Notes: generated from the letters alone by a model not told the origin. Numbered from the stretch's first letter, positions 35,501-43,218 are shown. The stretch is 64,000 nt of DNA from Paratinospora sagittata (GCA_035771175.1 CM069593.1:45107054-45171053), one strand, 5' to 3'. Program-made: numbers and translations.

Positions 35501-37326
35501 TGTGTCAATGTCCATATCCTATTGGATGTACAAGTGACATATATCTGGAATCTCAAAAGGAAGAATAAACACCAAAGTAGTTTTTATTAGGTTCGGTTTA
35601 GTAAAAATAGAAGAAGCAGGTGCAAACAAGATTTCTATTTAACCTAAAAATCGTACTTTTTTCAAGAGTGCCTACTAGATATACTCGTAGTAATACAAAA
35701 ACACCCGTAGCATATATAAATGAGATGGTTTGGTGTCAATTTTCCTGATTAACTACCAGAGAAGTACTTTAGTGGTTTAAGTAATCAATAAATAATACAC
35801 ATTATGCATTGCTAAGGACAAGAGTATCAAAAACAGAGAGATAATTAGATACTGAATAAGATATGACCAGCGAAAGTACATTGTATTGACAGAGTAAAAG
35901 AGGGTGTTCAATCATTATGCTATCATTCTCAATCAAGTGAGTGGTTTAAGGCAACCAAGAACAATCATGAGCACACATAATCCATATGGCATCCACTAGG
36001 TACAAAAAAGAAGATGGAGGCGTGCATTTGCGTTTCACATTTCACTTAACCAATCCCACTTCTCACTTCACATTTCACTTAACCAATCCCACTTCTCACT
36101 CCCTTATTTTCAAATAAGGAGAAAGAAATAGGATATCTTAGAATTTAATTAAAATAAAGGAAGGTTTAGGTCAAACCACACTTGAGAGAAAGTGCGGTTC
36201 GTAGTAATTAAAAATATGTTAATTAATGACATTCCGAGTATTCTAAACTACAAAAAAGGTAAAATAATAGACAAGAAAAAATAAAAGAAAGTTCGAGCAT
36301 TAGGTATATCTCCAATGAAAATGTGTTTTCTATTGAGATGTAACTGCACATAAAAGATCCATATTGAAAATTCTCCTTTCTATCATTTTCAGTAAGTTTC
36401 ATCAACCTAATTCCTACTTCAACTTCTGCCATGATCTCAAATTTCATCCAAAAATTCAATTTTTTTCCTTCAAAATCCCATCAACTAAACAAATTACATC
36501 CCGAATAAAATTCCATCAATCGCATCCATACATAACCAATTCATTTCATATAACCCTCAACATTGTTCTAATCATTGCAACTCTCTTAGATCCAACTCCG
36601 CCACTTACTACAGACAAGTCCGATCAACTAAATCCCATCAATCAAACATAATTGAATAGATAATCAAGGACCTAGATCAAATGAAAATTACATTCCAAAT
36701 AATACTCCAGCAATCACATCCATATATACCTACCTAATTCAGTTCATGTAACCCTCAACATTGTTCTAATCATTGTGACTCTCTTAGATCCAACTCCGCC
36801 TCTTATTATAGACAAGTCCGATCAACTAAAACCCAATCAATCAAACATAATTGAGTAGATAAACAGGCACCTAGATCAAATGAAAATTACATTCCAAATA
36901 AAACTCCAGCTATCACATCCATATATATACCTACCTAATTCATTTCATTTCATCATAATCTTATTCTGTCAACAAACTACACGTTGTTGTTTTATAGTCA
37001 TTGCAACTCTCTTAGATCCGACTCTTCCAACTAACTAAAAAAATTCAAAAAAAATAGAATGAAATTTTATTTTATTTTTTTACCAAGTTGTTTATAGAAT
37101 GAAAAATCGCACACCTGGTAACGCCTCTGTAAATGGAGCTCCTCTTCCCGGCAACACAAGGCGGCATCTTGCTGATCCTCTCTTTAGCAGTACATCCTCT
37201 CTCCTTCTTCGCTTTCTTCAATCCTCTGTAAAGAAGTAACTGATCGTTCGCCATTGCTGCCTCCGATGCTTCTCCTTCTCCTCCTCCTCCTCTTGCTTCC
37301 GCCTTCAATCCACTCTCAGAATCCAT
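20511..37326 (-). CDS. AP2/ERF-family transcription factor, At2g41710-like, 9 exons
   Basis: Nuclear DNA-binding regulator of the AP2 family. I read nine exons: 37326-37115, 23416-23334, 23180-23172, 23060-22972, 22628-22555, 22481-22431, 21856-21780, 21684-21065, 20564-20511. They total 1269 nt, 422 residues, with GT..AG at every junction and phases that fit. Residues 45-62 ([18 protein letters not shown]) precede one full AP2 domain at about 64-132 ([58 protein letters not shown]). A second repeat is degenerate ([22 protein letters not shown]), followed by [17 protein letters not shown]. The tail ends [15 protein letters not shown]. This fits the At2g41710 group from memory. The start is the first ATG, with a telo-box-like AAACCCTAA in the leader. 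Oddities: a 9-nt exon and a 13.7-kb intron 1 filled with nested Copia elements. Confidence 0.9.
23172..23180 (-). other. 9-nt microexon (exon 3) of the AP2 gene
   Basis: The minus strand reads cccCAG, then TTTACTTAG, then GTAATCC. With the G ending exon 2 and GT starting exon 4 it supplies Val-Tyr-Leu of the invariant YLG in the AP2 domain. A 9-nt exon here is a known hallmark of plant AP2/ANT-type genes. ORF finders miss it and read through the intron. Confidence 0.9.
23553..23816 (-). repeat. Copia-2 3' LTR (264 bp)
   Basis: It runs TGTTAAAACC to CACAACA and matches 34347-34617 closely. It lacks a few bases (GGCCACGGG here against GGCCTACGTCCA in the other LTR). It is bordered on the right by CTCCCCCTCAAGC, the antisense of the polypurine tract. 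The left flank TCATC against TAATC at the other end of the element gives a 4/5 target-site duplication. Confidence 0.85.
23824..26775 (-). pseudogene. Copia-2 pol: pre-integrase to RNase H, multiple stops
   Basis: In order on the minus strand: [16 protein letters not shown] (pre-integrase), [14 protein letters not shown] and HSDIWGPSP (integrase, first Asp), [10 protein letters not shown] (Glu), [46 protein letters not shown] (RT catalytic YVDD), [10 protein letters not shown], and [14 protein letters not shown] (RNase H end). Stops interrupt it near 26334 (CAG to TAG), 25040 (TGG to TGA), 24718, 24618, 24201 (CGA to TGA) and 24159 (GAA to TAA). Several are C-to-T type, as expected of a methylated, ageing copy. 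Confidence 0.85.
26781..27112 (-). repeat. Copia-1 3' LTR (332 bp)
   Basis: It runs TGTTGAATTT to ATTTCAACA and looks base-for-base the same as the copy at 31702-32033. The segment 26940-27105 has three to four imperfect repeats built on CAGCAGCTGTATCCCTGAAA, with a small palindrome CCCTGAAAATCAGGG. The antisense polypurine tract (CTCCCCCTCAAGC) follows at 27113. Confidence 0.95.
27125..31666 (-). CDS. Copia-1 gag-pol polyprotein, 1513 residues, full set of motifs
   Basis: A single frame from the ATG at 31666. Gag_3/UBN2-type gag is at about 40-240 ([20 protein letters not shown]). The zinc knuckle [15 protein letters not shown] covers 272-286. Protease has D377 in WIVDSGAS. Pre-integrase is near 523-545 (LWHYRLGHP), and the integrase Cys pair is CEVC at 555-558. 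The integrase triad is D585, D648, E684, i.e. D,D(35)E. RT has YVDD at 1198-1201. RNase H has D1362/D1364, E1403 and D1439, and ends with [15 protein letters not shown]. All catalytic residues are present, without stops or frameshifts. It is close to RE1-like Copia polyproteins from memory; lineage is not resolved. It probably acts in cytoplasmic virus-like particles and the nucleus. Confidence 0.95.
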   Translation of the reverse strand: MTKYGMTMAQQSQSSSKVTSHSETPATGSNGGSDGNLQPITGHKLNGQNYLQWSQSVMMFICGKGRDDYLTGVAVPPSKEDPKYRTWKSENNMVMSWLINSMTNEIGENFLLYVTAKDIWDAARETYSSFDNSSKLFAVESILHDLRQEDLTVTQYFNTLTRNWQQLDMFEEYNWHCPEDGIKYRKIIEKKRLYKFLLGLNKDLDEVRGRIMGLKPLPSLREAFSEVRMEESRKKVMMGPPTTTHSSEGSALSVQGPQHQAGDYRQKKGRPWCDHCRKTGHTKETCWKIHGKPADWKPSRPSNNRESRGHLASCDKNHTQPEQSLFSKEQMELLQKLINQQQSSNTSVIGTGSLAHKGNFLNALSATREKIRPWIVDSGASDHMTGDARIFNTYNPCHENFSVRIADGSLSRVAGTGSVIISKNLTLNSVLLVPNLDCNLLSISKLTQELNCVTKFFPNSCEFQDLNSGKMIGNAKMCSGLYILSIGDLPEQQTHKADSDKANNQPTKISLSVSRFNNDSEVMLWHYRLGHPNFVYLQKLVPSLFSNRSPKDFQCEVCQFAKHARTPYSIQQYQKSHPFSMIHSDVWGPSRIKSVTGTRWFILFVDDHTRITWVFLMKEKSEVGQIFKNFNSMIQTQFHTKIQIFRTDNAKDYFNHILGDYLQSQGIIHQSSCVDTPQQNGVAERKNRHILEVARSLMFSTHVPKQFWGEAILTATYLINRMPSRVLNFQNPCQLLCYSYPNTRIVSTIPLKVFGCSVFVHVHQQHRSKLDPKALKCIFLGYSPNQKGYKCYSPITKRLYTSMDVTFFEHQPYYPKSDIQGENLIQEYQLWDIDATTSNNYPSSPSSQVTIPPISTTPTPNQSHQTETNSDLENSESEPENPPSSTPENPLPSSPVQCPKPAINGEFIVYSRKKKIQEDVEQQAPPKQSQESDPSARNHESSPGNTSSEFITSESIANDLDCPIALRKGRRSCTSHPIYNFVSYKGLSPSFQTFVANLNKMQIPNSIQEAISIPEWKTAVWEEMQALKKNGTWEISDLPSGKHPVGCKWIFTVKYKADGSVDRFKARLVAKGFTQSYGIDYQETFAPVAKLNTIRVLLSLAANLDWPLHQLDVKNAFLNGDLTEEVYMDIPPGFETKATMNKVCKLKKSLYGLKQSPRAWFDRFNKTVKKYGYSQCQADHTLFVKHSTKGKLAILIVYVDDIILTGDDEDELIKLKTLLAKEFETKDLGSLKYFLGMEVARSSKGISVSQRKYVLDLLKETGMLGCKPAETPMDSSTKIGANKDNIPVDKGRYQRLVGKLIYLSHTRPDIGFSVSVVSQFMNDPTEEHMEAVYRILRYLKMTPGKGLYFKKNTRKDVEVFVDADWAGSITDRRSTSGYCTYVWGNLVTWRSKKQSVVSRSSAESEFRAMALGICEGIWLERLMRELGIITSESMKVFCDNQSAINIAKNPVHHDRTKHVEIDRHFIKEKIENGTVSLLYTPTSQQIADILTKALPRKNFEDLSIKLGLINIYA
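31690..31701 (-). promoter_or_regulatory. Primer-binding site of Copia-1
   Basis: Directly inside the 5' LTR, the minus strand reads TGGTATCAGAGC, the standard complement of the 3' end of initiator tRNA-Met used for minus-strand DNA priming in plant Copia elements. Confidence 0.9.
31702..32033 (-). repeat. Copia-1 5' LTR (332 bp), likely promoter
   Basis: This is the same sequence as 26781-27112. As the 5' LTR it should hold the U3 promoter. The U3 side (31870-32025 on the plus strand) is the repeated block of CAGCAGCTGTATCCCTGAAA units, which would be a natural place for enhancer repeats; no TATA position is firmly assigned. Confidence 0.9.
32039..33437 (-). pseudogene. Copia-2 gag and protease
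   Basis: An open frame of about 466 codons from the ATG at 33437, continuing into the pol part beyond Copia-1. Gag block: [19 protein letters not shown], then [10 protein letters not shown]. Zinc knuckle: [20 protein letters not shown]; its Gly is Lys and the knuckle His is Tyr, so it may be impaired. Protease: [12 protein letters not shown]. The frame ends only because Copia-1 is inserted; the lethal stops are downstream in pol. It is clearly related to, but diverged from, Copia-1. Confidence 0.85.
33438..34229 (-). other. Copia-2 untranslated leader with foreign, G/A-rich sequence
   Basis: Between the gag start and the PBS (34216-34229 region) are 790 bp. Besides the RRM exon there is a GGTGCAGT tandem repeat (about 33871-33900), GACGAC/GAAGAA runs and a CAG run (33569-33587). 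Copia leaders are often shorter than this; the extra length fits acquired host DNA. Confidence 0.6.
33652..33804 (+). pseudogene. Captured first exon of a GRP7-like glycine-rich RNA-binding protein in the Copia-2 leader
   Basis: The plus strand opens with [20 protein letters not shown] and continues through [14 protein letters not shown] to [14 protein letters not shown], then a stop. This is the N-terminal half of the single RRM of plant GRP7/GRP8-type proteins: RNP2 is CFVDGLA (normally CFVGGLA), and SKIIND..TGRSRG lies just before RNP1. It ends right at GRSRG, where from memory the GRP7 gene has its intron, so the piece looks like exon 1. Fifty residues, no RNP1, no glycine-rich tail. It lies antisense to Copia-2, between PBS and gag. 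Confidence 0.8.
34230..34617 (-). repeat. Copia-2 5' LTR with a 117-bp internal tandem duplication
   Basis: The LTR start text TGTTAAAACAATAAAAGA..AC occurs twice, at 34230 and 34347, so the first 117 bp (34230-34346) are duplicated head to tail in the 5' LTR only. From 34347 to 34617 it aligns with the 3' LTR at 23553-23816. The duplication lies on the R/U5 side in element sense. Confidence 0.85.
34630..34840 (+). mobile_element. RTE-type LINE 3' tail remnant
   Basis: The plus strand ends with a tract near GACTATACATGGTTGGGACAAGGC and GAGTTGGGTTGAGTTG, the sense counterpart of the tail at 3060-3110. It is broken in coding terms. It lies in intron 1 of the AP2 gene next to the Copia-2 5' LTR. 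Confidence 0.45.
35080..35395. repeat. CT-rich imperfect tandem duplication in AP2 intron 1
   Basis: A segment containing TTTGATTTTCTTTGGAAGTT and CTTATTCTTCC, then an ATTTTCT..CTTC tract, appears at 35133-35230 and again at 35262-35360. Open frames here are low-complexity Phe/Leu/Ser strings and not genes. Confidence 0.6.
36036..36098. repeat. Short tandem duplication (about 33-bp unit)
   Basis: CACATTTCACTTAACCAATC followed by CCACTTCTCACT occurs twice in a row with almost no change. It is intronic with no coding content. Confidence 0.8.
36505..37030. repeat. Tandem repeats (~190 bp unit) near the AP2 intron-1 donor
   Basis: Blocks with CATCCATA..CCTAATTCA, then ACATTGTTCTAATCATTG, CTCTTAGATCCAACTCCGCC, GACAAGTCCGATCAACTAAA and CCTAGATCAAATGAAAATTA repeat two full times, with a partial third ending near 37025. 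They lie 90-600 bp inside intron 1 from the exon-1 donor. Confidence 0.8.
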
Positions 37327-37839
37327 AAATTCCAAACCCAAAAAAAAAAACCCTAATTTCCCACAATCAATGACAAGAAGAAGAAGAAAATGAAGGAGAG
37401 TGCTGCTGCTGCTGTCAACTTCTCCAGTCTCCAGCTGCTGTAATCTTTCTTTACCACTTTAAAATACCCGTTTCTTTCGTCCACGTGGCAACCAGGAGCG
37501 GAACATGAAATCTGGAATTACCAAAATGACCCGAGTCCTTCTACGAAATTACAACCTTGATTTTCAAATGGCAAGGTCGAGGTGATGGGTGAGGGTAATT
37601 TTGTAATTTCGGGATAATTCCATTATAACGGCTATGTTTGACGTAAGAGGGACTAGGGAGGGGTGTTTGGGTAATTTTTGAAATGGTGGAGGTGGTAAAA
37701 TGATTACACCGCGAATCCTAGTTTTTACTTTTTACTGGGTTGATAAAGATAAAGGAGCTGAGGAGATGGTGTTGGGGATTATTGAACCGAGACGAAAGGT
37801 TCAATGATGCCATCTCGGACCATGATGGACTTTACGAGA
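37327..37839 (-). promoter_or_regulatory. AP2 gene 5' leader and proximal promoter region
   Basis: Upstream of the ATG at 37326 is an A-rich/CT-rich leader with AAACCCTAA (plus-strand 37348-37356, a telo-box-like motif) and a GCTGCTGCTGCTG run. No convincing TATA box is seen in the next 400 bp. At about 510 bp upstream the TIR element A begins, so the native promoter is bounded by a transposon. Confidence 0.4.
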
Positions 37840-39157
37840 GCTTTTGACATAATTATTGTTTAAAAATAAAAAAATTTTATAAATGTTATCAAAATAGAAA
37901 TATTAACTCATTTGTCCTATTTTATTATTTATCGCCCAAACAAGTGCCACATAGGCGACGGAAATGGCATTTTTTACAAGAAAGACGTCTTTTAAGTGAA
38001 GGAAAAATATCTTTTCAAAAAAAAAAATTTAAGTAAAAGAATGCGTCTCTTCAAAAAAAAAAAATTTAAGTAAAGGGAAGGCGTCTCTTTTTATTTTAAA
38101 AAAGACGCCTTCCATGCCCAGAGAGAATTCCTCATAGCCACTGCTCTTGCGGCAGAACGAACGTTTGAATCGGAAGATTCGATTCCAGACCTTCCCGAAT
38201 CGTTCTCTAAGTTTCTCATCATGTACCCGAAAATTCAATCTTCGGAGAGGATTGATCAACTCAGGTCTGATGAATATGGGCACCTTGCCGAATCATTTGC
38301 CAAGGTATGTCTTGATTATTATGGATTTGGGTTGTTCTCTTATCTCCAAACAATTCAGTATTGGGAATCTTCATCTTTTAGCTTGAAGGAAATTACTGCA
38401 AATTTGAGCAATCATGCTCTTTATGGTGGTGCTGAGGGAGGCACTACAAAACATGATATAAAGACCAGGATAATGGATTATTTGAACATACCAAAGAATG
38501 AGTATGGCCTTGTTTTTACCGTTAGTAGAGGTTCAATATTCAAACTACTTGTTGAATCCTACCCGTTTCAAACCAATAAGAAATTGTTGACCATGTTTGA
38601 TCATGAAAGTCAATTCGTGAATTGGATGGCTCAGAATGCTAAAGAGAAGGGGGCGAAAATTTATAGCACTTGGTTTAAAGGGCCCATTTTGAAACTATGC
38701 TCGACAGAACTTAGAAAGCGGATCTCAAACAAGAAGAGAGGAGGAAGAAGGATTCTGCAGTTGGCCTTTTTGTTTTCCCTGTTCAGTCTAGAGTTACTGG
38801 AGCTAAGTATTCGTACCAGTGGATGGCATTGGCTCAGCAGAATCAGTGGCATTTACTTTAAAAAAAAAAGGAAGACGTGTTTTGAAAAGACGTCTTCCCT
38901 TCACTTTAAAAAAAAATTGAAGGGAAGGCATATTTTTAAAATACGCATTTCCTTCACTTAAAAAAAGAATTTCAAAGGAAGACGTATTTTGAAAAGACAC
39001 CTTCCTTGTAAAAAATGTCACATCCGCTGCCTACGTAGCGCTTGTTTGGTGCGCTGACTGGGCAATGAATAGTAAAGTAGGGTAAAGGGCTCAATATTTG
39101 TGTTTTGATGGTATTTGTGAAATTTTTTTATTTTTGAAGGGTAATCATGTCAAAAGC
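37840..39157. mobile_element. TIR element A with captured gene fragment (Pack-type)
   Basis: The left end (GCTTTTGACATAATTATTG, an A/T run, TTATCAAAATAGAAATATT, TTTGTCCTATTTTATTATT) and the right end (reverse complement of TTGACATGATTACCC, AAATACCATCAAAACACAAA, TTACTATTCATTGCC) form TIRs of about 100 bp. Inside each are subterminal AAGACGTCTT/GACGCCTTCC repeats. The middle, 38118-38853, is host coding sequence. CTTTACG occurs just outside both ends and may be what remains of a target duplication. No transposase is present. Confidence 0.8.
38118..38853 (+). pseudogene. Captured fragment of a molybdenum-cofactor-sulfurase-like (PLP-transferase fold) gene
   Basis: In frame from about 38118, before the first ATG at 38221: FLIATALAAERTFESED, PDLPESFSKFLIMYPK, IDQLRSDEYGHL, VCLDYYGFGLFSYLQTIQYW, LKEITANLSNHALYGGAEGG, MDYLNIPKNEYGLVFTVSRG, LTMFDHESQFVNWM. 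This is the intronless plant MOCOS-like family (At2g23520/At4g37100 group, by memory). A frameshift near 38735-38755 breaks it; after it another frame gives VGLFVFPVQSRVTGAKYSYQ and WMALAQQNQWH. Both ends stop sharply at element repeats. The catalytic Lys region and the C-terminal part are absent, so no function is expected. Confidence 0.85.
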
Positions 39158-39180
39158 CCATCTTTACGGTCCCACCGGGG

Positions 39181-40397
39181 TCTTTTGACATAATTACTCT
39201 TTAAAAATAAAAAAAATTTATAAATACCATCAAAACACAAATATTGACTTATTTGTCCTATTTTACTATTCAGCTCTCAGTCAGCGTGCCACACAAACGT
39301 CACGCGGGTAGGAAAGCTGGTGATGTTAAGAAGGCGTATTTTTATTGTAATTTTTTTTAGAAGAAAAACATTTTTTCAAAAGACGCTTTTTCTTCAAAAA
39401 AAAATTTAAATAGAAGGCTCTATTTAAATTTATTTATTATTTTTTTTTTTGGCAAGAGAAGACATCTTTCGAAAATACTTCTTTCTTTTAATTTTTTTTT
39501 TTTTATTTTAAGAAGAAGAGTAACCGGAATGGATGGAAATAAGATTAAGAAGAAGAAATCCCTTGAGATTTCTTGCTATTGTCATCGGAAAGATAATAAA
39601 AAATAATAAAAAAAAAATCATACGTGCGAATTGAATTTCCAAACCTAATTCTGACATAAATTATGTTATATGAAAATGATAAAAAAAATTCGCATTTTTT
39701 TATGAGGAGGATGATGATCTAGGAAGAAAAGAAGCGTAAGAGAAGAAGAAGAGCAGCAGTAATTTTTTTTATCATTTTCATATAAAAATGAAGAAGAAGA
39801 GCAGCATCAGGGGGTTTGCTCTTCTTCTTCTCTGAAAATTGACAGTTTTAAGACAATGAAAATGGGACAGGGGAGGCTACTGTTCTGGGACGAAAAATTG
39901 CTCCAGTAGACGAAAAATTCAAGAGCAAACCCCCTGATGCTGCTCTTCTTCTTCTCTTACGCTTCTTTTCTTCCCAGATCATCATCCTCCTCATAAAAAA
40001 ATGTGAATTTTTTGTATCATTTTCATATAACATAATTTATGCAGCATTAGGTTTGGAAATTCAATTCGCACGTATGATTTGTTTTTTATTATTATTATTA
40101 TCTTCCCGAAGACAATAGCAACAAATTTTAGGAAATTTCTTGTTCTGATCTTATTTTCATCCGTTACTTCTTCTTAAAATAAAATAAAAAATTAAAGACA
40201 ATAAGTGTTTGAAAAAATATCTTCTCTGTAAAAAGAAATTACAATAAAAAACGTCTTCTTTCTTAACATCATCAGTTTCCTGCCCGCGTGATACGCTGAC
40301 TAGACACTAAATAATAAAATAAAACAAATAAATTAATATTTATATTTTAATAATATTTATAAAAAAATTATTTTTATAAAATAATCATGACAAAAGC
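39181..40397. mobile_element. TIR element B: long foldback (hairpin) element
   Basis: The outer ends share the TIRs of element A (TCTTTTGACATAATTACTC.. at the left; ..ATAATCATGACAAAAGC at the right). The interior is a large inverted repeat: 39500-39760 pairs with 39945-40245, for example CATACGTGCGAATTGAATTT against AATTCAATTCGCACGTATG. A 33-bp perfect inner pair is 39789-39821 and 39921-39954. No protein is encoded. It starts 23 bp after element A ends. Confidence 0.8.
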
Positions 40398-40540
40398 CAT
40401 CCCATCAGTTGCGGGCCTCTGCCATTGAAAATTGTTAAACTGATAATCTTAGACAACAATTATGACCAACGAATAGGAGGCTAATGGCAGTGATGCCAAC
40501 GATGTACCTAAAATCCGTGAATAAAAAAATAATAATCCTG

Positions 40541-40740
40541 TGTTATTATAGAGAATCATTGTACAAGTGTCATTACACTTATGGCTGAATAACTAATACA
40601 GAAGATTAGACACTGGTAACAACCAACAACTAACTGTCATCAGCTTATGCTTCTAGCTTAGTTCTATCATCCCCTTCAGTCGCACCGAGATTGGTGCAAA
40701 GAAGATAGAAATCTAGGAGCGAAACAATGTCTGAGCAACA
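40541..40740 (-). mobile_element. Possible Copia LTR remnant with polypurine tract
   Basis: Plus-strand 40541-40669 starts TGTTATTATAGAG and ends GTTCTATCA, the TG..CA frame of a 129-bp LTR. It is followed by TCCCCTTCAG, a likely antisense polypurine tract, and text resembling the tail of a Copia leader or pol end. No second LTR or target duplication was found, so this is tentative. Confidence 0.35.
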
Positions 40741-41717
40741 ACAAGATCTTTCACAAACAAAATTAATAATTGCTCACTTACCATTTCCTCCTTCATCTCC
40801 GTTTCGAATTATAATTATTAACTCATTCCTCCTCTTAACATTTTAAACTCATAAAATGAGTTTCTCTCTTGTATTGAATAAAATATTAGGGGTAAATTAT
40901 TTTGTGCAATCGACAATCATACTTGGTTCGTCATTCTAAAATTATAAAAAATTATTGAAAAAAATATAAAAAATATAAAAAATTATTCAAATAAATCAAA
41001 AACTTACATTTACTTTATAGACATCGTCGCCCAAGCTTAATTCTTGTACTATAATTCTACGAAAATGTATTGGTGGTAGAAGTTTTTAAATGCTAATTTT
41101 GATTTCTATCACACTACAAAACACTAAAATAGGATTCAAAACACTTTAAAATTGTCTCAAAAGTGATTTAAAATATTTCAAAGATGAATTTTAAAGGTTT
41201 TAAATAGTAGTTCATTAAAAGTAAGAAAATGTGTAGATTAGATAATTGGAAAAGGAAAAGATGAATAAGATAATGATGGTGGGTAGGCTTAGCGGGTAAG
41301 TAGGAGAGAAATGATAAAACAATTGAAAATAGGTCCTTTTGGTCAGATGATAGGAGGGTAATTTAGGAAATAAGTTTTTTTGGTTTTGTGGAGTTGGGAT
41401 AATGGTTAATTGGGATTCAAATAACAACCCTCAATATTTATAATAGTTGATGGTGAAACAATTTTTCTACCCAAAATAACCCATAAAAAGTTTATCTCAT
41501 CTTTATTGTTTTAAATTTAATTTTATAGTCAATAGGACTAAATTAGTACTTTCGCAATTAATTAATTTTCAGTTTTTTTCTTCCCCTTACATTTTAAGCT
41601 TTAATTTTTTTTTCCCTAATTAACCTTTTAAGATCTAAGTTTTACTCTTAATTGTTCTTATCCATATTTTTAAATAATTTTAGTCATTTTGATCTTATCA
41701 AAAGCCAAAATATATAT

Positions 41718-42856
41718 TGTAATACCCTCAAATTAAACTAACTTAAATCATAGGATCCCGTTTAATAATTATTTACTAAAAGTTTAAAGGACATAAAAAG
41801 TCAATATCTCAAAAGAAAAAGAACATTTTGGGAAAATGACGTAAATGTTACTATCTTAAAAGATCCAAGCATTTCAGAAAAATAATATCAATAAAACAAA
41901 ATATATTTTATGACATAAACGTCAATATCTTGAAAGATCCAGACATTTCAGAAAAATGATATCGATAAGATTAAGAATATTTTATGATATAAAAGTCGTT
42001 TCTAAAAAAGACTATGGACAAAATGGGAAAACGTACAATTTTTACCCATATAAACAGGGGCAGTGAGGTTAAAGAAAAAATAACTTTTCAATATTTTTTT
42101 TTTCTACTTTTTTCTCTTTTTCTAAAAAAAAAAAGTAAACTAAGAGGATATTCTGTCGAGAAAGTAATAAATTTTAGGACGGTGATGCTTTGCGAACATA
42201 AAGACAAATTTTGGGAACTTCGAGGCGGGAAAGAACTTGTGGTTTGCACTTTTTATACTTTTTATTGGGTTTATGATATTCTTACAATATTTTTGTTCTT
42301 TGCACACGTTTTTTTTTTTATCGCTAGTGATGTTTTGGGTATGTTGACCTTTGTTTGATTGCTAATTGTAGCATAATAAGATCATGGAGAGATTTTTTGA
42401 AGTTTTGTTACTTATGTTAGCAATGCTCTCTTGTTGTTTGTGTGCTTATTTTATTGAATTACTTAGTTTTAGCCTTAATATTGCTTGAATATATTTGCTC
42501 TAATAACAGGTATAAGAAATGAAACCCATTAGGAGACCCACCGAACTTCTACTCATCCTTTCATTTTTATCTTGAGGAAATTAGTGTGGATATTGGTGGT
42601 ACTAGCAGAATGGTGGTGGTGGTGGTGACTCGAGTTTTGAATGGTATTTTGTAAGATTTGAAATTAGTGCAACTAAAAACTTATTAAGTTATTATGTAAA
42701 TTATTTAATTATCGATTTAATAAAATATAAGGACTTTATTTAGAAAGTTTGACCGGAATTAGTTTGTAACCTTTTCTGAGCCTTATTATGATACTAATTT
42801 ATGATTCTTATATATATAAAATAAAAGTTGTAAAGATGAGAATTTAGGGTGGTACA
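41718..42856. mobile_element. Solo LTR, Gypsy-type (1139 bp), upstream of the THUMP gene
   Basis: It starts TGTAATACCCTC and ends TTAGGGTGGTACA. TATAT flanks it on both sides (41713-41717 and 42857-42861), a perfect 5-bp duplication. A unit with AAAAGATCCA.ACATTTCAGAAAAAT is repeated at about 41860 and 41940. The 114-codon frame at 42014-42358 is part of this LTR and is low in complexity; I do not regard it as a gene. The solo LTR ends 362 bp before the THUMP gene start codon. Confidence 0.85.
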
Positions 42857-43218
42857 TATATAATTCTTTTTTAATAAAAAATATATTTTATTTTAATTAT
42901 TTTTTAATAAAAATTATGTACAACACACATGTACATGTACAGACATTTGTGTATATATATATATATAAACTCTTTTGAAAAAATGAATACGAATATGTCA
43001 TTATGTACAATTCAATAACATAACTTTTATTTAAATAAAGATTTCATGTTTTAATTACTTAATTTTATTTTTAAATTATATTCCACAAATTACCGCAAAA
43101 ACTTTTTAAGAATTGGTAAATTGGGGTTGGGGGTTTAGTTTACAAGGGCAGCTTCCGCAATGACCCTATAGTTTGCTTTCACCTGATTGCAAAGGCTCTG
43201 TGACTAGCAGCAGTTGTA

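Larger units (their letters stand above)
23417..37114 (-). other. Intron 1 of the AP2 gene, 13.7 kb, filled by nested Copia elements
   Basis: The donor is CCAG followed by GTGTGCG at 37114; the acceptor is TATAG before GCATAGATGG at 23417. The interruption falls within the AP2-domain codon between VT and HRW. About 11 kb of it is Copia-2 with Copia-1 nested inside, both in the same transcriptional sense as the gene. The rest is an RTE LINE tail (34630-34840), CT-rich imperfect duplications (35090-35360) and tandem repeats near the donor. Confidence 0.85.

Noticed and set aside
38029..39021. Several minus-strand frames in TIR element A
   Set aside because: Antisense of the captured MOCOS-like fragment and its repeat arms; no matching protein family.
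42014..42358. 114-codon open frame
   Set aside because: Lies wholly inside a solo LTR with defined borders, has AT-rich low-complexity content and no motif.
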